Shown here: positions 1 to 5,224 of the stretch, piece by piece
How the letters are laid out: every line of letters begins with the position of its first letter
How positions within the stretch are numbered: the stretch's first letter is position 1
Assembly (NCBI GenBank): GCA_902773155.1
Contig: CACYDK010000159.1
Location: 1-5,549 of the forward strand
Direction: 5' to 3'
From: an uncultured Ruminococcus sp.
Lineage (GTDB): Bacteria > Bacillota > Clostridia > Oscillospirales > Acutalibacteraceae
DNA: 5,549 bases
Translations under genes and position numbers: made by a program
Notes under the pieces: model-generated
Database searches by the model: none
What the model was told of the DNA's origin: nothing
What the model saw: the letters and a program-made list of their open reading frames with translations, nothing else

Positions 1-62
1 CAGGGATGAGGTCGAGCTTTCGCTTAGGAGGCGGACGCTCTATCCGGCTGAGCTACGAAGAC
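1..62 (-). tRNA. tRNA-Arg(CCT)-like 5' half, cut by window edge, 3' part anomalous
   Basis: Read on the minus strand from 62, the sequence follows a tRNA closely through the anticodon arm. There is an acceptor strand GTCTTCG (62-56), then TA at positions 8 and 9. A D-arm follows with GCTC/GAGC stem and GG in the loop, then an anticodon loop CTCCTAA with anticodon CCT (28-26). The anticodon stem has four pairs and one C-A mismatch (28-42 in tRNA numbering). After that (19-1) no T-arm can be drawn: there is no GTTCGA loop flanked by a 5-bp stem, only GCTCGACC without a stem. The partner of the acceptor strand would lie outside the window or is absent. It may be a tRNA pseudogene, a tRNA gene disrupted by recombination, or a contig-end artefact. 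I am fairly sure of the tRNA-Arg origin and unsure that it is functional. Confidence 0.5.
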
Positions 63-82
63 GTGTATTAAATTTAAAGAAT

Positions 83-111
83 ATACTACCGCATTACAAT
101 ACACTTTTCAA
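83..111 (-). promoter_or_regulatory. Weak candidate promoter before the tRNA-Arg-like sequence
   Basis: On the minus strand TTGAAA (111-106) is followed after 17 bp by TAGTAT (88-83), with AT-rich sequence between this and the tRNA-like start at 62. Predicted initiation is near 76. A 7-bp inverted repeat, GTGTATT (63-69) and AATACAC (98-104), overlaps the region. The AT-rich context makes chance matches likely. Confidence 0.3.
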
Positions 112-133
112 ACATAATTGTGTGCTGCAACAC

Positions 134-175
134 TTTCGGGGGAGCTTGCGCTTATCCTACTGAGCTGTTGGCTCC
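134..175 (-). pseudogene. Second tRNA-like 5' fragment without anticodon arm
   Basis: On the minus strand from 175 the sequence reads GGAGCCA, then ACAGCTCAGTAGGATA. This resembles the acceptor strand and D-arm of bacterial tRNAs that start GAGCCATTAGCTCAG, such as tRNA-Lys, although T8 is replaced. Directly after GGATA it continues AAGCGCAAGCTCCCCC, so the anticodon arm is missing. The tail matches the tail of the neighbouring tRNA-Arg-like sequence (TAAGCG-A/C-AAGCTC). GGAGC (175-171) can pair with GCTCC (145-141), so the RNA would fold as a short hairpin rather than a cloverleaf. No TTCGA loop or CCA end follows. It lies about 11 nt downstream of the predicted start of a near-consensus promoter. 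It is most likely a decayed tRNA or a tRNA-derived small RNA. Confidence 0.4.
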
Positions 176-192
176 TGTTGCTCGACTTTATT

Positions 193-221
193 ATTTTATA
201 ATAACAGGAAAGTTTTGTCAA
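193..221 (-). promoter_or_regulatory. Near-consensus sigma-A promoter, minus strand
   Basis: On the minus strand a perfect -35 TTGACA (221-216) is separated by exactly 17 bp from TAAAAT (198-193), a 5-of-6 match to the -10 consensus. Predicted initiation is near 186, about 11 nt before the tRNA-like fragment starting at 175. This is the best promoter in the window and is typical in strength and spacing of stable RNA genes. An inverted repeat, CGACTT (183-188) and AAGTCG (220-225), flanks the core elements and could be an operator or coincidence. Confidence 0.65.
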
Positions 222-244
222 GTCGGAATCGGATGAATAGGCGA

Positions 245-266
245 TGAAGCGCTTTTTGTAGCTTCA
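245..266. repeat. Small inverted repeat in intergenic region
   Basis: TGAAGC (245-250) and GCTTCA (261-266) form a 6-bp stem with a 10-nt loop. No T-tract follows on either strand, so it is not a convincing terminator. Apart from this hairpin and the promoter candidates, I see nothing in 222-337. Confidence 0.3.
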
Positions 267-273
267 GCAGGGT

Positions 274-303
274 TTGTCTGTTGAATAATCTATATTTTAT
301 ACT
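274..303 (+). promoter_or_regulatory. Candidate upstream promoter for the FN3 gene
   Basis: TTGTCT (274-279) and TATACT (298-303) are separated by 18 bp. The -10 element is a 5-of-6 match and the -35 is a 4-of-6 match. It would give a leader of about 155 nt before the ATG at 465. It may be an alternative to, or act in tandem with, the promoter at 338-366. Confidence 0.35.
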
Positions 304-337
304 GCTTTTTCTGATAAAAAATTATGCATTAGTACAA

Positions 338-366
338 TTGACTTCGCGCCGATAAAATGGTAAATT
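338..366 (+). promoter_or_regulatory. Likely promoter of the secreted FN3 gene
   Basis: TTGACT (338-343), 5 of 6 matches to the -35 consensus, is followed after 17 bp by TAAATT (361-366), 4 of 6 matches to the -10. Transcription would start near 373, giving a leader of about 90 nt. This start lies downstream of the in-frame ATG at 357, which argues that translation begins at 465 instead. Confidence 0.45.
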
Positions 367-454
367 TATTTCGGATAGATATTACGACTGAGGGATTCGG
401 CGATTTTCGGCGACTGCTCTTGATCGGGTGTTTATTCAAAACTCTATTAAGGAC

Positions 455-458
455 GGAG
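455..458 (+). promoter_or_regulatory. Ribosome binding site that fixes the FN3 gene start
   Basis: GGAG at 455-458, within GGACGGAGAA, lies 6 nt before the ATG at 465. The upstream in-frame ATG at 357 is preceded by GCGCCGATAAA, which holds no Shine-Dalgarno sequence. The site therefore supports 465, which also places a standard signal peptide at the N-terminus. Confidence 0.7.
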
Positions 459-464
459 AAGCTT

Positions 465-1676
465 ATGAAAAAAATTTTATCCATCGTAATCGCATTAACT
501 ATCATCCTTTCCGTTGCTATACCGATGACCGCCGGCGCCGCAAGCGTTGCAAAGGTATCGTCGGTCGTTCAAACATCCGCCGACACGACCAGCGTTGTCG
601 TTCAGGTTGAGGCGGTTCTCGGAGCGAGCAAATACTCCTTTGAGATGAGTGACAACGGCGGAAGCTACACCGAGGTTTCCACCTCCTACGACCCGAACGA
701 AAAGACCATCTACAGTCTCGCCGCCGGCAAGACATATTTCTTAAGAGTAAGAGCGATGAAGGGCACCGAGTACGGCCCGTACTCCGACCCGATCAAGGTA
801 GCCACGGTTCCGAACGATGTCACGAACCTTCGCCAGACCGACGCGACGACAAGTTCCGCTACATTTAAGTGGGATAAGGTTTCCGGCGCGACAGGTTACA
901 GGATCTGCGAATGGGTAAACGATCAGGAGTATGTAGTCGGCACAACATCGTCGGACAGCTACACGATCAAGGGCTTGAACAACAAGATCAAGTTTCCCTA
1001 CACGGTTTATGTCAGACCCGTCAGAACAGCAGACGGTTATACGGCCGAAAAAACCGCAAGCTACAGCTGGAGCAACGCTCACATCTCCGACTATAACATT
1101 ATGCTCATTCCCAAGGCTCCCTCTGTACAGGTAACAAATTACTGGAGCAACATCAAAGAAATCTCCGCCTCCGTAAAGGCCGAAATCCCCTTTGCCAAGG
1201 GCTATCAGTATGTTATTTACAACAACAAGGGCAAAAAGATAAATACCCTCACAAACACTTCCATCTACTCCGTATACGCCAAGAATCTTTCGCGCAACCA
1301 GTTCTACAGCATCAAGGCCCGCGCTTATACAAATATCGGTAACAACAAAACCGCTAAGTACGGCAAGTGGTCGAAGGAGTTCCAATTCGCTCTCGGCACA
1401 CAGCTCTCCGCTAAGCCCGGCTACAAAAAGATCGCTCTCTCGTGGAACAAGGTCAAAGGCGCTAAGGACTATACCGTATATATTTCAAAGTCGAAGAATA
1501 CAGGCTACAAAAAGACCGCTACCGTAAAGGGAACCTCCTTCACGGCTAAAAAGATCGGTAAAAAAGCCCTCAAGTCCGGCAAGATGTACTACTGCTATGT
1601 TGTCGCCAACAAGAAGGTCGGAAAGAAAACCTACCACTCCTCCGGCAACGACGTATGGTACGCTAAAACAACCTGA
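465..1676 (+). CDS. Secreted protein with four fibronectin type III-like domains
   Basis: This 403-residue protein is exported and probably acts at the cell surface or outside. Residues 1-25 are a Sec signal peptide: KK at positions 2-3, a hydrophobic core IVIALTIILSVAI, and an AGA-A site for signal peptidase I after residue 25. Four FN3-like repeats follow at roughly 27-116, 117-218, 219-311 and 314-403. Each shows the family's pattern of a W or hydrophobic strand, a 'GA.GY/Y.V' core (GASKYSF, GATGYRI, AKGYQYV, AKDYTVY), and a late 'Y...VRA/A' strand. There is no catalytic domain, LPXTG sorting signal, S-layer domain or transmembrane anchor. The last repeat carries 22 lysines and two aspartates in 90 residues. 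FN3 repeats in clostridia usually occur as spacers or adhesion modules; the role of this stand-alone protein is unknown. The start at 465 is chosen over 357 because of the ribosome site and signal peptide. The gene is monocistronic, with its own promoter and terminator. Confidence 0.88.
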   Translation: MKKILSIVIALTIILSVAIPMTAGAASVAKVSSVVQTSADTTSVVVQVEAVLGASKYSFEMSDNGGSYTEVSTSYDPNEKTIYSLAAGKTYFLRVRAMKGTEYGPYSDPIKVATVPNDVTNLRQTDATTSSATFKWDKVSGATGYRICEWVNDQEYVVGTTSSDSYTIKGLNNKIKFPYTVYVRPVRTADGYTAEKTASYSWSNAHISDYNIMLIPKAPSVQVTNYWSNIKEISASVKAEIPFAKGYQYVIYNNKGKKINTLTNTSIYSVYAKNLSRNQFYSIKARAYTNIGNNKTAKYGKWSKEFQFALGTQLSAKPGYKKIALSWNKVKGAKDYTVYISKSKNTGYKKTATVKGTSFTAKKIGKKALKSGKMYYCYVVANKKVGKKTYHSSGNDVWYAKTT

Positions 1677-1689
1677 TAGATCGAATACT

Positions 1690-1719
1690 ACCGCCTCCGG
1701 TTTTCGGGGGCGGTTTTTC
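1690..1719 (+). terminator. Intrinsic terminator of the FN3 gene
   Basis: ACCGCCTCCG (1690-1699) pairs with CGGGGGCGGT (1705-1714) through ten pairs, one of them G-T, around a GTTTT loop. The stem runs directly into a T-tract (1714-1718). It starts 14 nt after the stop codon, so transcription of the FN3 gene probably ends here. Confidence 0.9.
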
Positions 1720-1822
1720 TCTGTATGGGTTTAATCAAAGCTAATAATGAAACGCTTATTCTCTGTTTGCGAGCACGCTTCCCCGTAAAATAAAATATAC
1801 AAATTACGCTTAAGATTACACG

Positions 1823-1847
1823 AATTAATATTAATTTTGCGCAAAAT
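1823..1847. promoter_or_regulatory. Two overlapping perfect palindromes, possible operator
   Basis: AATTAATATTAATT (1823-1836) and ATTTTGCGCAAAAT (1834-1847) are each perfect 14-bp palindromes and share three bases. They end 21 bp before the -35 element of the carboxyltransferase operon, where an activator or repressor dimer could bind. I do not recognise either as the site of a known regulator. The rest of 1720-1953 is AT-rich, with only the promoter and ribosome site to report. Confidence 0.4.
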
Positions 1848-1868
1848 ACTAATTGATGAACTTTTATC

Positions 1869-1897
1869 TTGCGGTTTTTCGGAAAAAGTACTATAAT
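1869..1897 (+). promoter_or_regulatory. Promoter of the carboxyltransferase operon
   Basis: A perfect -10 TATAAT (1892-1897) is preceded at 17 bp by TTGCGG (1869-1874), which keeps only the TTG of the -35 consensus. Transcription should start near 1904, giving a leader of about 50 nt. The poor -35 next to an upstream palindrome pair would fit activator dependence, but that is inference. Confidence 0.65.
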
Positions 1898-1940
1898 TAT
1901 GTAGAATAACATTGTTTATTATGGGAATATATGGCAATAT

Positions 1941-1946
1941 AGGAGG
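1941..1946 (+). promoter_or_regulatory. Ribosome binding site of the carboxyltransferase gene
   Basis: A perfect AGGAGG lies 7 nt before the ATG at 1954 and fixes this start. No other in-frame start nearby has comparable support. Confidence 0.85.
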
Positions 1947-1953
1947 ATAAGTA

Positions 1954-3261
1954 ATGAGTATTGAGAAAATTTCTCAGGCAAAGGCCGAAATCGCAGACTC
2001 CGCCGCTTATAAAACGCTTCTCTCGTTCTTCGACGAAAACAGCTTTGTAAGCGTGGACAATCTTGCGAAATCCGCCGACACCTACGCCGAGGTAGCGGCA
2101 GGCTGCGGAACGGTTTCCGGGATACAGGTCTACGCCTTCGCGCAGAACAGCGATTTCTGCGGCGGCGCTATGAGCAAGGCTCAGGCCAAAAAGCTTAAAA
2201 AGATTTATGACCTCGCGCTCAAGACAGGTTGTCCCGTCGTAGGCTTTTACGACAGCAAGGGCGGCCGCATTGACGAGGGCAACGCGCTTTTGGCAGGTTA
2301 CGGCGAGGTTCTGAACAGCGTGGGCTCGCTCTCAGGAGTAGTGCCGCAGATTTCCGTAGTGCTCGGCTCCTGTCTCGGAGCAGGCGCGCTCAACGCGGTC
2401 AGCGCGGACTTCGTGATTATGACAAAGGAAGCTCAGCTCTCGCTCGACACGACCGGCGAAAACTGCTCGGCGGCTTATAACGCCGAAAACGGAACCGTGA
2501 GCGTCGTTGCCGATAACGAGTCGGACGCTGTAAGAAAGGCTCAGGAGCTTATCTGTTATCTTCCGCAAAACAATATAGTCGAAGCGTTTGAGTTCGATTA
2601 CGCCGAGCCCGACCAAGAGGGCTGCTTCGCTCACCGAAGCGTAGACGCCGGCTCGATCTTTAAGCTTTCTAAGGACTACGGCAAGAACTCAAGAACCATC
2701 TTCGCTAGGATCGAGGGAAAGACGGTAGGAGTCGTCAACACAACGGGAAAGAGCCTGGAGTCCGACGACGCGGCAAAAATCGCTAAGTTCGTTCGCTTCT
2801 GCGACGCCTTCTCGATTCCGGTAGTGACCTTCGTTAATTCCGAGGGCTTTACGGAGCTCAAGTCGGCCGCCAAGGTCAGCTCGGCCTACAGCGAAGCTAC
2901 TACTGTTAAAATTTCAATCGTAACCGGCAAGGCCGTGGGCGCGCTGTACATCGCGCTTGCCGGTACCGGAGCCGAGGCCGATATGGTTTACGCGCTTCCC
3001 GAAGCCGTTATCAGTCCGGTCAATCCCGAGGCCGCCGCTCTAATCGCGATTCCTGAAAAGATGAACGTCAGCGTTGGGGAGCAGAAGCAGGTCGCCAAGA
3101 CCTATGCGGACGAAAACCTCAGCGCCGAAAATGCCGCGGAATGCGGTTATGTGGACGATGTCATCACCGCCGAGGAGCTACGTTACTACATCGCCCGCTC
3201 GCTTTCGATGCTCTCCGGCAAGAGGGTCGAGACTCTCTCGAAGAAGCATTCAACAATTTGA
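1954..3261 (+). CDS. Acyl-CoA carboxyltransferase, MmdA / transcarboxylase 12S-like subunit (divergent)
   Basis: This 435-residue crotonase-fold carboxyltransferase should move a carboxyl group between biotin on the carrier protein and an acyl-CoA such as methylmalonyl-CoA/propionyl-CoA. Family features are visible in order: a 'GCGTVSGIQVYAFAQ' strand (50-64), AGYGEVL (114-120), and a first oxyanion-hole segment at 130-145 (VPQISVVLGSC then LGAGA). SYLPxNN-like CYLPQNN follows at 201-207, then KFVRFCDAFSIPVVT (278-292), AYSEAT (311-316), and a second oxyanion-hole segment GKAVGALYIAL (325-335) with ADMVYALP. The usual family length is about 500-520 residues. Two blocks are shortened: the TGPDVV...GEE region after the first oxyanion hole (about 160-180), and the PGF...IIRHGAKL loop before AYSEAT (about 298-310). 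Substrate binding may therefore differ. It is the first gene of an operon, followed after 36 nt by the biotin carrier. The family is clear; the exact substrate is not. Confidence 0.8.
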   Translation: MSIEKISQAKAEIADSAAYKTLLSFFDENSFVSVDNLAKSADTYAEVAAGCGTVSGIQVYAFAQNSDFCGGAMSKAQAKKLKKIYDLALKTGCPVVGFYDSKGGRIDEGNALLAGYGEVLNSVGSLSGVVPQISVVLGSCLGAGALNAVSADFVIMTKEAQLSLDTTGENCSAAYNAENGTVSVVADNESDAVRKAQELICYLPQNNIVEAFEFDYAEPDQEGCFAHRSVDAGSIFKLSKDYGKNSRTIFARIEGKTVGVVNTTGKSLESDDAAKIAKFVRFCDAFSIPVVTFVNSEGFTELKSAAKVSSAYSEATTVKISIVTGKAVGALYIALAGTGAEADMVYALPEAVISPVNPEAAALIAIPEKMNVSVGEQKQVAKTYADENLSAENAAECGYVDDVITAEELRYYIARSLSMLSGKRVETLSKKHSTI

Positions 3262-3297
3262 TTTTGAAAAACAAAACATATAAAAGGGGACATAAAA

Positions 3298-3672
3298 ATG
3301 AAGAATTTAAGAATTACCGTAAACGGCACAGCATACGACGTACAGGTTGAGGAACTCTCCTCATCCGCCGCTCCTGCCGCCTCTGCCGCTTCTGCTCCCG
3401 TATCCGCGCCCGCTCCGGCGCCTGCCGCCGCTCCCAAGGCTCCCGCAGGAGCCGCCGGCTCTGTAACGGTATCAGCTCCTATGCCCGGAACCGTAGTAAG
3501 AGTTGAGGTTTCCGAGGGCGACAGCGTTAAGGCAGGTCAGGATCTGATTTTCATCGAGGCAATGAAGATGGAAACCCCGGTCAAAGCCGCTTCCGACGGT
3601 GTGATCGCTACAATAAACGTTTCGAAGGGCGAAGCCGTTGAAACCGGCAAGACCCTGCTCACTATGAACTGA
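3298..3672 (+). CDS. Biotin carboxyl carrier protein (1.3S / biotin-lipoyl domain)
   Basis: This 124-residue protein carries the biotin that shuttles the carboxyl group between the two carboxyltransferases encoded on either side. Residues 1-20 form a short N-terminal strand region (MKNLRITVNGTAYDV), as in the small biotin subunits of sodium-pump decarboxylases and transcarboxylase. Residues 22-54 are a flexible Ala/Pro/Ser linker. Residues 55-124 are a biotinyl domain with the signature EAMKMET, in which Lys90 would be biotinylated by a biotin protein ligase, and APMPG before it. Its length is normal for the stand-alone carrier. AGGGGA (3285-3290), 7 nt before the ATG, supports the start. It lies 36 nt after the 12S-like gene and 12 nt before the 5S-like gene, so all three are surely co-transcribed. 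Confidence 0.93.
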   Translation: MKNLRITVNGTAYDVQVEELSSSAAPAASAASAPVSAPAPAPAAAPKAPAGAAGSVTVSAPMPGTVVRVEVSEGDSVKAGQDLIFIEAMKMETPVKAASDGVIATINVSKGEAVETGKTLLTMN

Positions 3673-3684
3673 TCGAGGTAGGCT

Positions 3685-5085
3685 ATGGCAAAAAAAGTAT
3701 TGGTTACAGAAACCGCGCTCAGAGACGCTCATCAGAGCCTTATCGCTACGAGAATGACGACCGAGGAAATGCTCCCGGCGCTTCCGCTTCTCGATAAAAT
3801 AGGCTATCATTCGCTTGAGTGCTGGGGCGGAGCTACCTTTGACAGCTGTCTGCGTTTTCTTAACGAGGACCCGTGGGAAAGACTCCGCACGATCCGCAAA
3901 AACTGCCCGAACACCAAGCTCCAGATGCTTTTCAGAGGGCAGAACATGCTCGGCTACCGTCACTACGCCGACGACGTGCTCGAGTACTTCGTTCAAAAGA
4001 GCGTAGCAAACGGAATAGACATTATACGCATTTTTGACGCGCTCAACGATATCAAGAATCTTAAGAGCGCGATAAAGGCAGCAAAAAAAGAGGGCGCTCA
4101 CGCCCAGGTCGCAATAAGCTACACCACAGGCCCCGTTTTTACCGAGGAATACTACGTAGACTACGCCAAGCGCATCGCAGAAGCCGGAGCTGATTCCATC
4201 TGCATCAAGGATATGGCCGCTCTGCTCACCCCGTACAAGACCTATGAGCTCGTCAAGGCTATAAAGAGCGAGGTCGAGCTTCCGATAGCGCTCCACACCC
4301 ACTACACCTCGGGTCTTGGCTCTATGTGCCTTTTAAAGGGCGTTGAAGCCGGAGCGGATATTATCGACACCGCTATTTCGCCGCTGTCTCAGGGCACATC
4401 GCACTCTCCCACAGAGTCGATGGTCGCCGCGCTCCAGGGAACAGAATACGACACCGGGCTCGACCTTGAAGCCTTCACGGAGGTAAGAAACTACTTTATG
4501 GAGCTGCGCAAGGGCTACATCGACTCAGGACTACTAGACACAAAGATACTCACCGCCGATACAAAGGCTCTGCTGTACCAGGTTCCCGGCGGAATGCTCT
4601 CCAACCTTATCTCTCAGCTTAAACAGGCAGGTCAGGAGGACAAGCTTGAAGAATGTCTCGCCGAGGTCCCGAGAGTCAGAAAAGACGCCGGTTATCCCCC
4701 GCTCGTCACTCCTACCTCACAGATTGTCGGAACACAGGCTGTATTCAACGTGATCACCGGCGAACGCTACAAGATGGTAACAAACGAGTTCAGGGGCATT
4801 ATCGAGGGAAAATACGGCGCTACTCCGATGCCGATCGACCCCGAATTCAGCAAGAAGATCATCGGAGACGAGACACCCATCACCTGCCGCCCGGCCGACC
4901 TGATCGAGCCGGAGCTGGATAAGCTCAGAGCGGAGATCCCGCAGTTTATCGAACAGGACGAGGATGTTCTCTCCTACGCTCAGTTCCCCGAGGTAGCGAC
5001 AAAATTCTTCGAAAAACGCCGCGAGGCTCAGGCGGGTATCAACTCCGATCTGCTCGACAGAGAAAACAAGGTTTATCCCGTATGA
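3685..5085 (+). CDS. Pyruvate/oxaloacetate carboxyltransferase, 5S / OadA-type subunit without biotin domain
   Basis: This 466-residue cytoplasmic TIM-barrel enzyme exchanges a carboxyl group between oxaloacetate/pyruvate and carboxybiotin. The HMGL-like barrel spans about 1-270, followed by the conserved PYC/OADA domain to the C-terminus. Active-site residues are intact: metal ligand Asp14 in TALRDAHQSL, His204 and His206 in LHTHYTSG, and the carbamoylated lysine Lys175 in CIKDMAALL. Also conserved are ECWGGATFD (45-53), LFRGQNMLGYRHYADD (82-97), QGTSHSP (236-242) and the YQVPGGMLSNL segment (298-308). Full-length OadA is about 590 residues with a C-terminal biotin domain; this protein stops before that, matching the separate carrier encoded 12 nt upstream. 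GAGG (3675-3678), 6 nt before the ATG, supports the start. It is the last gene of the operon. It would be annotated as oxaloacetate decarboxylase alpha chain, but transcarboxylase 5S subunit fits the gene set equally well. Confidence 0.93.
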   Translation: MAKKVLVTETALRDAHQSLIATRMTTEEMLPALPLLDKIGYHSLECWGGATFDSCLRFLNEDPWERLRTIRKNCPNTKLQMLFRGQNMLGYRHYADDVLEYFVQKSVANGIDIIRIFDALNDIKNLKSAIKAAKKEGAHAQVAISYTTGPVFTEEYYVDYAKRIAEAGADSICIKDMAALLTPYKTYELVKAIKSEVELPIALHTHYTSGLGSMCLLKGVEAGADIIDTAISPLSQGTSHSPTESMVAALQGTEYDTGLDLEAFTEVRNYFMELRKGYIDSGLLDTKILTADTKALLYQVPGGMLSNLISQLKQAGQEDKLEECLAEVPRVRKDAGYPPLVTPTSQIVGTQAVFNVITGERYKMVTNEFRGIIEGKYGATPMPIDPEFSKKIIGDETPITCRPADLIEPELDKLRAEIPQFIEQDEDVLSYAQFPEVATKFFEKRREAQAGINSDLLDRENKVYPV

Positions 5086-5090
5086 TGTGC

Positions 5091-5102
5091 GCATCGTGAT
5101 GC
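5091..5102. repeat. Short inverted repeat after the 5S-type gene
   Basis: GCATC (5091-5095) and GATGC (5098-5102) form a perfect stem separated by only two bases, 5 nt after the stop codon. There is no T-tract. It may protect the mRNA end or be chance. Confidence 0.25.
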
Positions 5103-5129
5103 TTCGCTAACGGTATATAGAAAAAAATA

Positions 5130-5171
5130 GGTCGGACAGACTGCGCTTTTGCAAATCTGTCCGGCCTTTTT
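5130..5171. terminator. Bidirectional intrinsic terminator between convergent genes
   Basis: GGTCGGACAGA (5130-5140) pairs with TCTGTCCGGCC (5156-5166), eleven pairs with one G-T, around a 15-nt loop. A run of five T (5167-5171) follows on the plus strand. On the minus strand the same stem is followed, after CTA, by seven T (complement of A5121-5127). It can therefore end both the carboxyltransferase operon and the nadC transcript arriving from the right. Confidence 0.85.
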
Positions 5172-5181
5172 GCGTCAGGAT

Positions 5182-5224
5182 TACCGGTTATCGCCATACT
5201 GACAATAACCCGTATCGTCCGGTA
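5182..5224. repeat. Nested inverted repeats after nadC
   Basis: TACCGG (5182-5187) with CCGGTA (5219-5224), and GGTTAT (5186-5191) with ATAACC (5205-5210), share bases and so could form alternative stems in the nadC 3' untranslated region. No T-tract follows, so this is not a terminator by itself. Confidence 0.25.

Noticed and set aside
1..225. CRISPR array, T-box or other riboswitch near the tRNA-like sequences
   Set aside because: There are no regularly spaced direct repeats, no T-box sequence or coding gene downstream on the minus strand, and no recognisable aptamer core.
357..464. N-terminal extension of the FN3 protein from an in-frame ATG at 357
   Set aside because: It has no ribosome binding site, lies before the predicted transcription start, and would put 36 residues in front of a standard signal peptide.
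741..1385. Minus-strand open frame of 214 codons inside the FN3 gene
   Set aside because: It is antisense to a well-supported gene, with no ribosome site or recognisable domain.
1688..1937. Small minus-strand open frames in the intergenic region
   Set aside because: They overlap the promoter, the palindromes and the terminator, are AT-rich, and have no ribosome site or family resemblance.
3361..3460. GC-rich repetitive stretch in the biotin carrier gene as a DNA repeat element
   Set aside because: It encodes the usual Ala/Pro/Ser linker of biotin carriers; the repetition comes from the amino-acid composition.
3472..4302. Minus-strand open frame of 276 codons across the biotin carrier and 5S-type genes
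   Set aside because: It is antisense to two strongly conserved genes and its translation has no recognisable motif; open frames like this arise from codon bias.
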